39,970 bases of DNA from Neoroseomonas soli (GTDB lineage: Bacteria; Pseudomonadota; Alphaproteobacteria; Acetobacterales; Acetobacteraceae), in assembly GCF_018129065.1 (NCBI RefSeq), contig NZ_JAAEDM010000045.1:1-39970 (forward strand), read 5' to 3'. The notes below the pieces were generated by a model that worked only from the letters and a program-made list of their open reading frames with translations, searched no databases and was not told the origin of the DNA. Every line of letters starts with the position of its first letter. Positions within the stretch are counted from its first letter, which is position 1. The translations under genes were made by a program, and so were the position numbers. Positions 9,676 to 18,201 of the stretch are shown here, piece after piece.

Positions 9676-10521
9676 ATGACGCCAGTCCAGCCGCGGACAG
9701 CCGCCACAGCGCCGATGCCCCTCGCCGCAGCCCCGCCGGCGCGGCTCGCGCGATTGCGCTGGGTCCTGACCGACATCGACGACACCCTGACCACCGAGGG
9801 CCGCCTGACCGCCGCCGCCTATGCGGCGCTGGAAGCATTGGCGGTGGCCGGCATTGCCGTGGTGCCGGTGACCGGCCGTCCCGCCGGCTGGTGCGACCTG
9901 ATCGCCCGGCAATGGCCGGTGGCCGCGGTGGTGGGGGAGAACGGGGCGCTCTGGTACGCCTACGACGCTGCCGCCCGCCGGATGCGCCGGCACTACGTGC
10001 AGGACGCGGCGGCGCGGGAGGCGGCGCGGGGGCGGCTCGACACACTGGCGGCCGAGGCCATGGCCCGCATCCCCGGCACCGCCATCGCCGCCGACCAGCC
10101 CTTCCGCCTTTTCGACGTCGCGGTGGATTTCGCGGAGGATTGCGGGCCGCTGCCGCTGCGCGAAGCGGAGGCCATCGCCGCCACCTTCCGCGCCGGCGGG
10201 GCGGAGGCAAAGGTCTCCTCGATCCACGTCAACGCCTGGATCGGGCGGTGGGACAAGCTTTCGGGCATCGGGCACCTTTTCGCGACGCTCTGGCGGCCGC
10301 TGGAGGAAGTGATCGAGGAGGTCGCCTTCATCGGCGATTCCGGGAACGACGCGCCGATGTTCGGCCATGTGCCGCTCTCGGTCGGCGTCGCCAATGTCGC
10401 GCCCTTCCTGCCCGGCATGGCGACGCCGCCGGCCTTCGTCACGCAGGCCGCCGCCGGCGCGGGCTTCGTCGAATTCGCCGGCGCCGTGCTGGCGGCAAGG
10501 CAGGGAGGCGGCGCGGCATGA
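9676..10521 (+). CDS. HAD-superfamily (type IIB) phosphatase
   Basis: This 281-residue HAD hydrolase has motif I at TDIDDTL (nucleophile Asp33, acid/base Asp35), motif II VTGRP, a C2-type cap insert, and motif IV FIGDSGNDAPMF, all consistent with an active Mg-dependent phosphatase. The substrate is unknown. Its position between glpR and glpD suggests a role linked to glycerol phosphate or a related small phosphate. The first 25 or so residues are low-complexity Ala/Pro and probably disordered. The stop overlaps the start of a 26-codon micro-ORF. Confidence 0.85.
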   Translation: MTPVQPRTAATAPMPLAAAPPARLARLRWVLTDIDDTLTTEGRLTAAAYAALEALAVAGIAVVPVTGRPAGWCDLIARQWPVAAVVGENGALWYAYDAAARRMRRHYVQDAAAREAARGRLDTLAAEAMARIPGTAIAADQPFRLFDVAVDFAEDCGPLPLREAEAIAATFRAGGAEAKVSSIHVNAWIGRWDKLSGIGHLFATLWRPLEEVIEEVAFIGDSGNDAPMFGHVPLSVGVANVAPFLPGMATPPAFVTQAAAGAGFVEFAGAVLAARQGGGAA

Positions 10522-10598
10522 GCGCCGCGCACCTGACCGGCACGACCGGCGCAGTGGCCAAGGTCGTCGTTGCCTGGATATTCGGGGGACCGCTCTGA
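10518..10598 (+). CDS. Possible 26-codon micro-ORF coupling the HAD gene to glpD
   Basis: An ATG overlaps the HAD stop (ATGA) and follows AGGGAGG at 9-base spacing. The frame encodes 26 residues starting MSAAHLTGTTG and ending in a hydrophobic AKVVVAWIFGGPL, and it stops at a TGA that shares its A with the glpD ATG (TGATG). The double overlap plus a ribosome site suggests translated coupling or a leader peptide. Chance cannot be excluded, because the frame is open by default in such G+C-rich DNA. Confidence 0.35.
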   Translation: MSAAHLTGTTGAVAKVVVAWIFGGPL

Positions 10599-12082
10599 TG
10601 GAGGCGCAGGTGTTCGACCTGCTCGTGGTGGGTGGTGGCATCAATGGCGCGGGCATCGCGCGGGATGCGGCGGGGCGCGGCTTTTCCGTGTGCCTGGTGG
10701 AACGGGGGGACCTCGCCGGCGCGACCTCCTCCGCTTCGACGAAGTTGATCCATGGCGGGCTGCGCTACCTCGAGCACTACGAGTTCCGCCTGGTGCGGGA
10801 AGCGCTGGCCGAACGCGAGGTGATGCTGCGCATCGCGCCGCACATCGTCTGGCCGATGCGCTTCGTGCTGCCGCACCGGCCGGAGATGCGGCCGCGCTGG
10901 ATGATCCGCGCGGGGCTGTTCCTCTACGACCACCTGGCCCGCCGCGTCAGCCTGCCGGGGCATGAGGCGATCGACTGTCGCACGCATCCCTATGGCGCGC
11001 CGCTGAAGCCGGAGCAGAAGCACGCCTTCGTCTATTCCGACTGCTGGGTGGAGGATTCGCGGCTGGTGGTGCTGAACGCGCGCGATGCCGTGGCACGCGG
11101 GGCAGAAGTGCATGTCCGCACGGCGCTGCTTTCCGCACGGCGGGAGGCGGATGGCTGGTCCTGCGAGATCGGCGGGCAGGGCGAGCCGCCGCGCCGCGTG
11201 CGGGCGCGCGCGCTGGTGAACGCGGCGGGGCCCTGGGCACTAGACGCACTGAGCCTTGCCGGCGCCGGCGCGCGCGGGCGGGTGCGGCTGATCAAGGGCA
11301 GCCACATCGTCGTCCCCGCGCTGCATGACGGCGACCAGGCCTACCTGCTGCAGAACGACGACCGGCGGGTGGTGTTCGTCATTCCGTACCAGGGGCGGTT
11401 CTCGCTGATCGGCACCACCGACATTCCCTTCGAGGGCGATGCGCGGGATGCGAAGGCCTCGGCGGAGGAGATCACCTATCTCTGCGCTGCCGTGGCGAAG
11501 CAGTTCCGCCGCGCGCCGATGCCGGGCGAGGTGGTGTGGACCTACAGCGGCGTGCGGCCGCTCTACGACGACGGCGCGTCCGATGCGTCGGAGGTGACGC
11601 GCGACTACGTTTTGGAACTGGACGACGGCGCGGGACGGCCGCCGGTGCTGTCGGTGCTGGGCGGGAAGATCACGACTTACCGGCGGCTGGCCGAGGAAGC
11701 AGTGGAGAAGATCGCCGGCGCGCTCGGTCGGCCGGCGGGAACGCCCTGGACGGCGACGGCGGCGCTGCCGGGCGGCGATGTCGGCAGCGGTGGCTTCGAG
11801 GCCTTCGCGGCGGAGGCGGCGCGGCGCTTCGCCTGGGTGCCGCAGGCGCTGCTGACACGGCTGCTGCGCGCCTATGGCAGCGAGATCGACACGCTGCTGG
11901 CAGGGGCGGCGAGGATGGATGACCTCGGGCGCGACTACGGCGCCGGGCTGACCGGGCGCGAGATCGACTGGATGGTCGGGAAGGAATGGGCGCGCAGTGC
12001 GGAGGATGTGCTGTGGCGGCGGTCGCGGCTGGGGCTGCACATGAGCGCGGAGGAACGCGCCACCGTCGCGGCGCGGTTCTGA
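10598..12082 (+). CDS. glpD: Aerobic glycerol-3-phosphate dehydrogenase
   Basis: This 494-residue flavoprotein oxidises glycerol-3-phosphate to dihydroxyacetone phosphate at the membrane and feeds electrons to quinone. The FAD dinucleotide fold is at the N-terminus (LLVVGGGINGAGIARDAAGRG), followed by the family segments SSASTKLIHGGLRYLEHYEF, RLIKGSHIVV, FVIPYQGRFSLIGTTDIPF and WTYSGVRPLYDD. The C-terminal helical domain is present. The ATG at 10598 has GGGGGA 8 bases upstream. glpR, a HAD phosphatase and a micro-ORF precede it in the same direction, so it is probably an operon repressed by GlpR. It converges on tyrA with a 4-base gap. Confidence 0.96.
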   Translation: MEAQVFDLLVVGGGINGAGIARDAAGRGFSVCLVERGDLAGATSSASTKLIHGGLRYLEHYEFRLVREALAEREVMLRIAPHIVWPMRFVLPHRPEMRPRWMIRAGLFLYDHLARRVSLPGHEAIDCRTHPYGAPLKPEQKHAFVYSDCWVEDSRLVVLNARDAVARGAEVHVRTALLSARREADGWSCEIGGQGEPPRRVRARALVNAAGPWALDALSLAGAGARGRVRLIKGSHIVVPALHDGDQAYLLQNDDRRVVFVIPYQGRFSLIGTTDIPFEGDARDAKASAEEITYLCAAVAKQFRRAPMPGEVVWTYSGVRPLYDDGASDASEVTRDYVLELDDGAGRPPVLSVLGGKITTYRRLAEEAVEKIAGALGRPAGTPWTATAALPGGDVGSGGFEAFAAEAARRFAWVPQALLTRLLRAYGSEIDTLLAGAARMDDLGRDYGAGLTGREIDWMVGKEWARSAEDVLWRRSRLGLHMSAEERATVAARF

Positions 12083-12086
12083 CCCG

Positions 12087-12974
12087 CTACGCCTGCTTCC
12101 GCTCGATCAACTCCCGCCGGATCTTCCGGCCGCGCCGGATGCGGTCCTCGATGAATTCCGCCTGCCCGTAGCGCACCGCGCGGCCCAGCGCGTGCGCGTC
12201 CTCGCTGAACCGCGCCAGCATCTCGAGCAGCGCCTCGCGGTTGTTGAGGAAGATGTCGCGCCACATGTCCACGTCGGACGCCGCGATGCGCGTGAAGTCG
12301 CGGAAGCCGGAAGCGGCGAACTTCAGCACCGCTTCCTTCGTCTCCTCCGCCAGGTCGTCCGCCGTGCCGCAGATGGTGAAGGCGATCAGGTGCGGCAGGT
12401 GCGACACCACCGCGACGATCTTGTCGTGCGTCGCGGGGTCCAGCGTCTCGATCATCGAGCCGCAGCGGCGCCAGAATTCGCGCACCTTCTCCACCGCCAC
12501 CGGGTCGGTGCCGGGAAGCGGCGTCAGGATGCAGTAGCGGCCTTCGAACAATTCCGCGAAGCCGGCATCGGGGCCGGAATACTCCGTGCCCGCCATCGGG
12601 TGCGCGGGCACGAGATGCGCCTCGCCCGGCATCAGGGGCAGGAGGTCGCGCACGACGCTGCCCTTCGTCGAGCCCACATCCGACAGCACGACGCCGGGTG
12701 CGAGGTGCGGCGCGATCTGCTCCATCACCCCGGCATAGGCGCCGACCGGCACGCAGAGGATCACCGCGTCGCAGCCCTCGACGGCCTTCGCCGGGTCGTC
12801 CTCGACCACATCGACGATGCCGAGTTCGCGCACGCGGGCGAGCGTCTCCGGCCGCCGCGCGGTGGCGACGACGGTCCGCGCCAGATCGCCGCGCTTCCGC
12901 GCCACCCGCGCGATGGACGACCCGATCAGCCCGATGCCGACCAGGCACAGCCGGTTGAAGATCGGCTCAGCCAT
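12087..12974 (-). CDS. tyrA: Prephenate/arogenate dehydrogenase family protein
   Basis: This 295-residue NAD(P)-dependent enzyme acts in tyrosine synthesis. It has a Rossmann motif [21 protein letters not shown] at the N-terminus, the VGSTKG segment, the substrate histidine motif [14 protein letters not shown], and SHLPHLIAF in the helical C-terminal domain. It has neither an ACT domain nor a fused chorismate mutase. It overlaps the upstream aminotransferase gene by 8 bases. Whether it prefers prephenate or arogenate cannot be told from sequence alone. Confidence 0.93.
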   Translation of the reverse strand: MAEPIFNRLCLVGIGLIGSSIARVARKRGDLARTVVATARRPETLARVRELGIVDVVEDDPAKAVEGCDAVILCVPVGAYAGVMEQIAPHLAPGVVLSDVGSTKGSVVRDLLPLMPGEAHLVPAHPMAGTEYSGPDAGFAELFEGRYCILTPLPGTDPVAVEKVREFWRRCGSMIETLDPATHDKIVAVVSHLPHLIAFTICGTADDLAEETKEAVLKFAASGFRDFTRIAASDVDMWRDIFLNNREALLEMLARFSEDAHALGRAVRYGQAEFIEDRIRRGRKIRRELIERKQA

Positions 12975-14055
12975 GCTGCGTCATGAAGGCGGTCAGGGCC
13001 TCGATCACCATGGTGCATTCCTCGGCGGTGCCGATGGTGATGCGCAGGCAGGAACCGAGGCCGTAGCCGCCCATCGCACGCACGATCAGGCCGCGCTGCT
13101 TCATCGCATCATCCGCCGCCTTGGCATTCGCCGCCGTGCCGAAATCGGCGAGGATGAAATTGCCCTCGCTCGGCCAGACCTTGATGCCGGCGGCGGTCAG
13201 CGCCGCGCCGACCTTGCCGCGCCATTCGGTGTTGTGCGCGACCGACTTCTCGACCCAGCCCTTCTCGGCCAGCGCCGCGACGCCCGCGGCCATCGCCGCC
13301 GCGTTCACATTGAACGGCCCGCGCACGCGGCCGAGCACATCCACGATCGGCGCCGGCGCATAGGCCCAGCCGAGCCGCATCCCACCCATGCCGAAGATCT
13401 TCGAGAAGGTGCGCGTCATCACGGTGTTGCCCGACGCATCCACCAGCTTCGCGCCGGCATCGTAGTCCGGCCGCGTGACGTATTCGGCGTAGGCGGAATC
13501 CAGCACCAGCAGGATGTCCTCGCGCAGCCCGGCGCGCAGGCGATCCACCTCGCCCTGCGGCAGGATGGAGCCGGTCGGGTTGTTCGGGTTCGCCAGGAAC
13601 ACCAGCCGCGTGCGCGGCCCGACGGCGGCGAGCATGCCATCCACGTCGGTCGTCAGGTTCTTCTCCGGCACCTTGATGATGCGGCAGCCGGCCCAGAGGC
13701 CGGTGATCTCGTACATCAGGAAGCCGTGGGCGCTCATCACGAGTTCCGTGCCCTCGCCGCCATAGGCGAGGATGAGCAGCGCCAGCAATTCGTCCGACCC
13801 GTTGCCGACCACGATGCGCGCGGGATCGAGGCCGAAGCGCGCGCCGATCGCCTCGCGGATCGCGCGGCCGTTGCCGTCGGGATAGCGGTGCGCCTCGGCC
13901 GCCATGGCGCGGATCGCCTCGATCGCGCCGGGCGGCGGGCCGAAGGCGCCCTCGTTGGAGGACAGCTTCACGATGCGGTTGACGCCCGGGATCTTGGACT
14001 CGCCGCCGACATAGGGCTCGACGGACAGGATCGAAGGGCGGGGCATGACGGTCAT
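12967..14055 (-). CDS. hisC: Histidinol-phosphate/aromatic aminotransferase
   Basis: This 362-residue class-II-like PLP aminotransferase of the HisC family shows NPNNPTG (about 156-162), DSAYAEY (Asp186, Tyr189 contact PLP) and [15 protein letters not shown] with the Schiff-base lysine at 219. It lies between chorismate mutase and tyrA, with overlaps on both sides, so its main job may be the transamination step of tyrosine/phenylalanine synthesis, with histidinol phosphate as an alternative or extra substrate. That is inference from context. Confidence 0.9.
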   Translation of the reverse strand: MTVMPRPSILSVEPYVGGESKIPGVNRIVKLSSNEGAFGPPPGAIEAIRAMAAEAHRYPDGNGRAIREAIGARFGLDPARIVVGNGSDELLALLILAYGGEGTELVMSAHGFLMYEITGLWAGCRIIKVPEKNLTTDVDGMLAAVGPRTRLVFLANPNNPTGSILPQGEVDRLRAGLREDILLVLDSAYAEYVTRPDYDAGAKLVDASGNTVMTRTFSKIFGMGGMRLGWAYAPAPIVDVLGRVRGPFNVNAAAMAAGVAALAEKGWVEKSVAHNTEWRGKVGAALTAAGIKVWPSEGNFILADFGTAANAKAADDAMKQRGLIVRAMGGYGLGSCLRITIGTAEECTMVIEALTAFMTQHG

Positions 14056-14897
14056 GGCGCGTCTCCGGCGACCGGCACCGCGTAGGCGCCGAGGATGGTG
14101 CGGCGCGCCCAGGGCAGCGCGGCGAGCCGCGCATCGTCCTGGCGCACGAAGCCTTCGATGTCGGCGAGGGCCAGCGTGGCGCCTTCGGCCCGCTCGAAAA
14201 GGATGGAGGCAGCCTGCAGCCCGGCATCCGCGATCGCCTGGGCGATGCGGCCGCGTGCCGCGCCGTCCTCCGCCTCGATCAGCAGCAGGCTGCGGTCCTC
14301 CCCCGAGGGGTCGGGCGCCACCGGCGCGACCACCAGCGCGGCGGTCCCGCCGTCATCGCCGAGGAAAGGCAGCCGGGCCACCACCTGCAAGCGCGGCACG
14401 TCCAGCCGCGTCCACCAGGCGCCTTCGGGCCCCTCCGGCTCCTCGGTGGGCACGGGAAGCACGGCGACCGAGGCCTCCCCCGCGCTCATCGCCGCCAGCG
14501 CCCGGGCAGGGGTGGGATGGACGCGGGTGGGGGTGATCGGGCCGAAATGTTCCCGCGCCAGCCGCGCCTGGCCGGATTGCGGGGTCGGCGCGAAGACGGC
14601 GACCGAGAAGGCCCCCTGGATGGCGGTGCTCGCCATGAAGATCTCGCGCCAGATGCGCACCACCCGCGCGCGGCCGAGCGGCCCGGTGTGGCGGGCCAGC
14701 AGGCGGCGCAGCACGGCGGCCTCCCGCCCCGGGCGCAGGGGCGTTCCGTTGCCCTTGGCGCGGCTGCCGGCCAGGTTGGCCACCACTGCGGCGCGCTTCA
14801 TGAGCAGGTCGTGCATGGCGTCGTCGATCGCGTCGATCTCGGCGCGAAGGGCGGCGATCTCGGCCTCGGCGGGGGCGGTCGGAGCGGTGTCTGGCAT
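14052..14897 (-). CDS. Chorismate mutase with degenerate prephenate-dehydratase-like tail
   Basis: This is a 281-residue protein. Residues about 12-95 form an AroQ chorismate mutase helix bundle ([36 protein letters not shown], ending TAIQG with the conserved Gln), which converts chorismate to prephenate. The remaining 185 residues resemble a worn prephenate dehydratase: SVAVFAP at the start, [15 protein letters not shown] where PDT has a VPIENSxxG motif, and [10 protein letters not shown] where PDT has its TRF triad, then an ACT-like end ([25 protein letters not shown]). The PDT catalytic motifs are not intact, so dehydratase activity is doubtful. Its stop overlaps the hisC start (ATGA). metX is divergent. 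Confidence 0.85.
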   Translation of the reverse strand: MPDTAPTAPAEAEIAALRAEIDAIDDAMHDLLMKRAAVVANLAGSRAKGNGTPLRPGREAAVLRRLLARHTGPLGRARVVRIWREIFMASTAIQGAFSVAVFAPTPQSGQARLAREHFGPITPTRVHPTPARALAAMSAGEASVAVLPVPTEEPEGPEGAWWTRLDVPRLQVVARLPFLGDDGGTAALVVAPVAPDPSGEDRSLLLIEAEDGAARGRIAQAIADAGLQAASILFERAEGATLALADIEGFVRQDDARLAALPWARRTILGAYAVPVAGDAP

Positions 14898-14996
14898 GGG
14901 CACCGATGCAATAGACGGCGCCGCCCGGCCCGCCAAGCGCCTGCAATGCGGGGGCCCGTTGCGGCGGGGGCGCGCGGGGCCTAATCCTGCCCATCC

Positions 14997-16151
14997 ATGT
15001 CCCAGACGTTCGCCCCCCTTCCGGAGGTCGCGCACCAGCACGCCGTCTTCCCCGACGGACTGCCGCTGGATTGCGGCGCCGTGGTGGTGCCCCTGACCGT
15101 CGCCTACCGGACCTACGGCACGCCGAACGCGGACCGCAGCAACGCCGTGCTGGTCTGTCATGCGCTCACCGGGGACCAGTACCTGGCCGAACCGCATCCC
15201 GTCACCGGCAAGCCCGGCTGGTGGGAGAGCATCGTCGGGCCGGGCAAGCCGCTCGACACCGACCGGTATTTCCTGGTCTGCGCGAACGTGCTCGGCGGCT
15301 GCATGGGCTCGACCGGGCCGCGCAGCGAGATGACGGATGCCGAAGGCCGAGGCCTCGGCCGGCCCTGGGGGACGGATTTCCCCAACGTGACCATCCGCGA
15401 CATGGTCCGCGCGCAGAAGCGGCTGATGGAGCACCTCGGCATCGCGCGCTGGCTCGCGGTGATCGGCGGGTCGATGGGCGGGATGCAGGTGCTGGAATGG
15501 GCGGCGACCTACCCGGATGCCGTCCTCGCCGCGGCGCCGATCGCCTGCGCCGCGCATCACTCGGCGCAGAACATCGCCTTCCACGAGGTCGGCCGCCAGG
15601 CGATCCACGGCGACCCGGACTGGAAGGGCGGGTGCTACTGGGAGGACGGGCGGATCCCGGCGCGCGGCCTCGCGGTGGCGCGGATGGTGGCGCACATCAC
15701 CTATCTTTCGGAGCAGGCGCTGACGCGGAAGTTCGGTCGGCGGCTACGGGGGGCGAACTCGCTGACTTTCCTCGAGGACGTGTTCGAGGTGGAGAGCTAC
15801 CTGCGCTACCAGGGCAGCACCTTCGTGCAGCGCTTCGACGCGAATTCGTATCTCACCATCACGCGGGCGATGGATTTCTTCGACCTCGCGGCGGAGCATG
15901 AGGGCGACCTGTCCGCGGCGTTCCGCGGCACGGCGACGCGCTTCTTCCTGGCGAGCTTCAGCAGCGACTGGCTGTTCCCCACCAGCGAGAGCCGGGCCAC
16001 CGTGCGCGCGCTGAACGCGGCGGGGGCGAGGGTGTCCTTCGTGGAGATCGCGTCGGACAAGGGACACGACGCCTTCCTGCTGGAGGAGCCGGAGTTCCAC
16101 GCGGCGCTGGGGGGGTTCCTGCGCGGGGCGGCGGAGAAGGCCGGGGTTTAG
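14997..16151 (+). CDS. metX: Homoserine O-acyltransferase
   Basis: This 384-residue alpha/beta-hydrolase-fold enzyme acylates homoserine at the entry to methionine synthesis. The triad is visible as Ser159 in GGSMGGMQ, Asp324 in SSDWLFP and His357 in SDKGHDAF. The family segments CHALTGDQY and [12 protein letters not shown] are intact. Sequence alone does not settle acetyl-CoA versus succinyl-CoA use. metW usually follows directly; here a membrane-protein gene on the opposite strand intervenes, and its stop overlaps the metX stop. Confidence 0.95.
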   Translation: MSQTFAPLPEVAHQHAVFPDGLPLDCGAVVVPLTVAYRTYGTPNADRSNAVLVCHALTGDQYLAEPHPVTGKPGWWESIVGPGKPLDTDRYFLVCANVLGGCMGSTGPRSEMTDAEGRGLGRPWGTDFPNVTIRDMVRAQKRLMEHLGIARWLAVIGGSMGGMQVLEWAATYPDAVLAAAPIACAAHHSAQNIAFHEVGRQAIHGDPDWKGGCYWEDGRIPARGLAVARMVAHITYLSEQALTRKFGRRLRGANSLTFLEDVFEVESYLRYQGSTFVQRFDANSYLTITRAMDFFDLAAEHEGDLSAAFRGTATRFFLASFSSDWLFPTSESRATVRALNAAGARVSFVEIASDKGHDAFLLEEPEFHAALGGFLRGAAEKAGV

Positions 16152-16849
16152 GGTGGGTCGGATGGCCAACTGCGAAGAACAAGAACCGTGAGCGCTACAA
16201 GCGCTGATCCGGCCATCGCAGACAGGCTTCGCGAACGCAGGACGTCGGCTCGCACCGATGACGCCATGAGCCGCCAGCACCAAGCTGCATGAATGCCGAA
16301 CCCCGCAGCCAGGATGCCAAGCGGCAACGCCAACCGACCCAAAATACCCTCCGTGCGGACCGAGGGGTCGAAGGTCGCGTAGGCGCCGACCAACGCGATG
16401 CCGTAGATCGACATTGCCAGACCGCCGCCGCACCCATGCGCAACGCGCCACGACTTTTCCTGACCCTTGGGCACGTTGTCCTGCAACGCAGCCATGACGA
16501 CTCCGTAACCCGCCGCACATCCGAGACCGAAGAACAGGCCAATCGAAGGCCCTGCCGCAAACAAGGCGACGACAATTGCGACGGTGACCAGGCCGCTGAG
16601 CGTTCCGATGAGAATGACGGACAGCGCCGCGCGCCTCGCATCGAGGCTAGACAGGAGGAACCATGTAAAGACGTAGGGGAGCGGCGCGAAGCAGAACCAG
16701 CCCATCACCCAGGCCACCATCCCGAAGGCGTCACGCGGCAGTCCCTGGGATGCCCCCAAGCCGAACCATGCCAGCGCGGCCGCCCACATCAGGGCCGTAG
16801 AAATGGCAAGGCCTGAAAAGTACCACCATTGTGCCAGGATGTTGAGCAC
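16148..16849 (-). CDS. Hypothetical membrane protein splitting metX and metW
   Basis: This 233-residue protein has about seven hydrophobic segments spread over its whole length (for example around residues 12-33, 43-68, 75-100, 103-123, 137-160, 173-195, 206-228), which suggests an integral inner-membrane protein. I do not recognise the family. The DNA is visibly less G+C-rich and less G/C-biased at third codon positions than its neighbours. It is on the opposite strand to both met genes and converges on metX with overlapping stops. Together these suggest a later arrival by horizontal transfer. Confidence 0.65.
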   Translation of the reverse strand: MLNILAQWWYFSGLAISTALMWAAALAWFGLGASQGLPRDAFGMVAWVMGWFCFAPLPYVFTWFLLSSLDARRAALSVILIGTLSGLVTVAIVVALFAAGPSIGLFFGLGCAAGYGVVMAALQDNVPKGQEKSWRVAHGCGGGLAMSIYGIALVGAYATFDPSVRTEGILGRLALPLGILAAGFGIHAAWCWRLMASSVRADVLRSRSLSAMAGSALVALTVLVLRSWPSDPP

Positions 16850-16913
16850 GATTCATGGTGGCCTGAAGTCTTGCTCCGGGCAAATACAATTATCCCCACC
16901 CGGTTGCGACTGA

Positions 16914-16992
16914 CGAACCGGCCCGCATGTCGGGCGCCGGCGTTGAATCGTGTGGAACTACCCTCGGCGCCGACCGGCAGCCGAACCGGTTC
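16914..16992 (+). ncRNA. Possible structured leader of metW
   Basis: Nested inverted repeats are visible: outer GAACCGG (16915-16921) with CCGGTTC (16986-16992), an inner GCCCG/CGGGC stem (16921-16935), and GGCGCCG (16933-16939) with CGGCGCC (16965-16971). Some overlap, so alternative folds are possible. It sits in the 210-base gap before metW. It does not match the SAM riboswitch consensus sequences I know. The evidence is weak. Confidence 0.25.
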
Positions 16993-17059
16993 AATGCTGC
17001 AATCGCCTTGCCTTCCGGCGGTCATCCTCCTACGCGTTCCGTCCCGCGAGACCCGTCCC

Positions 17060-17704
17060 ATGCCCGAAGCCCCCTCCGACATCCGCTACGTCGCCAAGAA
17101 CATGCGCCTCGACCTCCGCCTGATCGCGGAGATGATCCCGCATGGCGCCAAGGTGCTCGACATCGGCTGCGGCGACGGCGCGCTGATCGAACACCTGACG
17201 CGCGAGAAGCAGGCCGACGCCCGCGGCATCGAGATCGACATGGCGGAGGTGACGAAAGCCGTCTCCTCCGGCCTCGCGGTCATCCACGGGGATGCCGACA
17301 ACGACCTCGCCTTCTATCCGGATGGCGGCTTCGACTACGTGGTGCTGTCGCGCACGCTGCAGGCGGTGGAGAAGCCGCGCGAGGTGCTGCGCCAGATGCT
17401 GCGCATCGGCGCGCATGCGATCGTGTCGTTTCCGAATTTCGGCCACTGGGAATTGCGCTGGCGGCTGCTCACGCGCGGGCGCATGCCCGACACCGAAACC
17501 TGGAACCGCCCCTGGTACGAAACGCCCAACATCCACCCGTGCACGATCCTCGACTTCCTCGCGCTGTGCGAGATGGAGGGCTACGTGGTGGAGAAGTGGC
17601 TGGCGGTGGATGAGCGTGGGCTCAAGGCCCCCTGGCGCCGCTCCATGCGACTCGCGAACCTGTTCGGCGAACAGGCGTTGTTCCAGTTGCGCCGCGCCGG
17701 ATAG
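17060..17704 (+). CDS. metW: MetW methionine-biosynthesis protein
   Basis: This 214-residue methyltransferase-fold protein has a class-I SAM motif VLDIGCGDGALIEHL (residues 32-46) and the MetW family segments GIEIDMAEVTKAVSSG, DYVVLSRTLQ, VSFPNFGHWELRWRLL and NIHPCTILDFLALCE. MetW partners MetX in many proteobacteria and is needed for homoserine acylation there. The ATG at 17060 follows a long leader with inverted repeats. It is normally adjacent to metX; here they are 908 bases apart and must have separate promoters. Confidence 0.93.
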   Translation: MPEAPSDIRYVAKNMRLDLRLIAEMIPHGAKVLDIGCGDGALIEHLTREKQADARGIEIDMAEVTKAVSSGLAVIHGDADNDLAFYPDGGFDYVVLSRTLQAVEKPREVLRQMLRIGAHAIVSFPNFGHWELRWRLLTRGRMPDTETWNRPWYETPNIHPCTILDFLALCEMEGYVVEKWLAVDERGLKAPWRRSMRLANLFGEQALFQLRRAG

Positions 17705-17720
17705 CGCGACGCTTCGCGCT
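17703..17720. terminator. Short hairpin between convergent metW and hypothetical gene
   Basis: AGCGCGA / TCGCGCT forms a 7-bp stem with a CGCT loop that exactly fills the space between the two facing stop codons. There is no T-run, so terminator function is uncertain. Confidence 0.3.
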
Positions 17721-17944
17721 CAGTGCAGCGGCGCGATACGCATGTCGTCGCCGCGCGCCACGCGGTCCGCGACGCCGCGGATCCTCGAACCCCGCACCAG
17801 CTTCGCCGCCATGGAGGCGTGCCGCGCCGCCTCCTCGGAGCCGAGACGGCGGCATTCCGCCGCGACGTAGGTCAGCATCATCAGGATGGCACTGAGATCG
17901 GTGCCATCGCTGTCCGGCTCCAATGTGAGCTTCGCCTCGTCCAT
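17720..17944 (-). CDS. Small hypothetical protein (74 aa)
   Basis: This small acidic-to-neutral protein begins MDEAKLTLEPDSDGTDLSAIL and is probably helical (LMMLTYVAAECRRLGSEEAARHASMAAKLV). A purine-rich ribosome site (GAGAG) precedes the ATG. I do not recognise the family. The regular amphipathic composition and clean ends make it a credible gene. It faces metW with 15 bases between stops. The 257-base gap on its other side (17945-18201) holds a small GGGTG/CACCC hairpin and a few A+T-richer stretches, and nothing else I can name. Confidence 0.6.
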   Translation of the reverse strand: MDEAKLTLEPDSDGTDLSAILMMLTYVAAECRRLGSEEAARHASMAAKLVRGSRIRGVADRVARGDDMRIAPLH

Positions 17945-18201
17945 CGTCGTCTCTCACTTCACGCGACCCGGCGCGCCGCTTTCGTCACGGCGGGGTGAAC
18001 ACCCAACCATTAACGCTGCTGTGGCGAAAGCCAACAGGGCTCTGACGGGCCGGACGCCTAGTTTAACGCCCTTTTCACGACCCTCTCGCGTTCCGCGCGC
18101 AATGCGGAAGACGTCGCGCACGTTGCGTTAGTTTTTCGTCGCGTGAGCGATACAGTGATCCAGCGCACAATGCGTTCGCATGTCGATGCCTGCGCCGCGG
18201 T

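Noticed and set aside
14898..14996. SAM riboswitch upstream of metX
   Set aside because: The 99-base gap shows no match to the SAM-I, SAM-II or SAH riboswitch cores I know and is simply G+C-rich.
16983..16999. GGTTCAATGC in the metW leader as the T-arm of a tRNA
   Set aside because: There is no acceptor stem, D-arm or anticodon arm at the right distances on either strand.
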